From Planctomycetaceae bacterium (lineage in GTDB: Bacteria; Planctomycetota; Planctomycetia; Pirellulales; Lacipirellulaceae): 64,000 nt of DNA. Position 1 is the stretch's first letter, and the number at the start of each line of letters is the position of its first letter. The translations under genes were made by a program, and so were the position numbers. Location of the stretch: NCBI GenBank assembly GCA_002702655.1, contig PABB01000066.1, positions 1-64,000 of the forward strand. The letters are read 5' to 3'. The notes below the pieces were generated by a model. That model did not search any database and had not been told where the DNA came from. It worked only from the letters and a program-made list of their open reading frames with translations. Of this stretch, positions 63,753 to 64,000 are shown in pieces.

Positions 63753-63821
63753 GCGTGCCATGGCTCTGTGAGCCGTGCGATGCACAGAGGGCCGTCGGCA
63801 CGGCTCGCAGAGCCGTGGCAC
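63753..63821. repeat. inverted repeat of the GCCACGGCTCTGCGAGCC family
   Basis: GTGCCATGGCTCTGTGAGCC from 63755 and an inverse copy at 63798-63821 (GCACGGCTCGCAGAGCCGTG). Same family as at 45811-45886, 18 kb away. Confidence 0.55.
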
Positions 63822-63839
63822 ACACGCTCAATACAACAG

Positions 63840-63876
63840 CAGGGCCCGTCGCGCGGTGCGCGACGGGCCCTGTTTC
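63840..63876. terminator. bidirectional intrinsic terminator
   Basis: CAGGGCCCGTCGCGC pairs perfectly with GCGCGACGGGCCCTG (15 bp) across GGT, followed by TTTCG. It stands between convergent rpsU and the porin-like gene and can stop both. Confidence 0.7.
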
Positions 63877-63929
63877 GTTGACGCTGTTCCCGGCGAAACG
63901 AATCGTTTCGCCGGCGGCAGTCTCGCTCC

Positions 63930-64000
63930 TTAGAACGTCACTTCGCCGCGAACGAACAGGCCGTCGAAGCCCAGGATGTTCGCGTCGTCGTAGCTGTCGA
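63930..64000 (-). CDS. C-terminal end of a probable outer-membrane beta-barrel protein (cut by window edge)
   Basis: The reverse strand from the right edge reads DSYDDANILGFDGLFVRGEV and ends TF before TAA at 63932-63930. Alternating hydrophobic residues and a C-terminal Phe match the beta-signal of outer-membrane porins. Only 22 residues are in the window, so the family is not fixed. Confidence 0.45.
   Translation of the reverse strand, partial: DSYDDANILGFDGLFVRGEVTF

Overview
The window reads as a chromosome segment of a planctomycete, most likely Pirellulales. The evidence is the high GC content and several lineage signatures: exported proteins ending in PEP-CTERM sorting tails, dockerin-like Asp/Asn-Gly repeats next to those tails, an LEPR secretion motif, a DUF1559 pilin-like protein, and intergenic palindromic repeats. 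All calls come from reading the sequence; no database search was run.

Region 1 (1 to about 10,890) is the right part of an integrated phage-like element. It has a portal (cut by the left edge), an HK97-type capsid, a large terminase, a possible small terminase, two helix-turn-helix proteins and a tyrosine integrase, ending just before a tRNA(CAU). Two opposite-strand genes sit between the possible small terminase and the large terminase: a zinc-ribbon/HEPN-like protein and an FGE/SUMF1-fold exported protein with a host-type PEP-CTERM tail. They look like cargo. About 860 bp (7415-8274) has no credible gene but contains hairpins, a terminator and two inverted copies of a 13-bp palindromic motif. 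A heptamer, GGGTGTC, is clustered at the integrase promoter and recurs upstream of the possible small terminase gene, which suggests shared control. No replication or tail genes are visible, so a satellite or minimal element is possible, but the left end is missing.

Region 2 (11-24 kb) has an OPT transporter and then an operon of an acetamidase/formamidase-family protein, an asparagine-synthase-like amidotransferase, a GNAT/ATP-grasp ligase and an M42 peptidase. The last three match the known N-acetylglutaminylglutamine amide (NAGGN) osmolyte locus. CutC, a membrane protein and two PEP-CTERM proteins follow.

Region 3 (24-39.5 kb) holds trpB and trpA separated by a PIN toxin-antitoxin pair and a small membrane protein. 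It continues with a D-aminoacylase-like amidohydrolase, formamidopyrimidine-DNA glycosylase, a sugar isomerase-like protein, a Gfo/Idh oxidoreductase, an M14 carboxypeptidase fused to a degenerate amidohydrolase-like domain, spmA-spmB and an LD-carboxypeptidase.

Region 4 (38.5-48.4 kb) is a cell-wall recycling neighbourhood: LD-carboxypeptidase, a beta-lactamase-fold/NamZ fusion, a sodium:solute symporter, murQ, an amino-sugar kinase, anmK and a XylR-like regulator.

Region 5 (48.5-64 kb) is dominated by exported proteins: an EF-hand lipoprotein, DUF1559, PEP-CTERM proteins, a large amidase with a domain inserted in its catalytic fold, and gamma-glutamyltransferase. It also has tRNA-Cys, small unknown genes, rpsU and the end of a probable outer-membrane protein. 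Several families of palindromic repeats lie between genes throughout.
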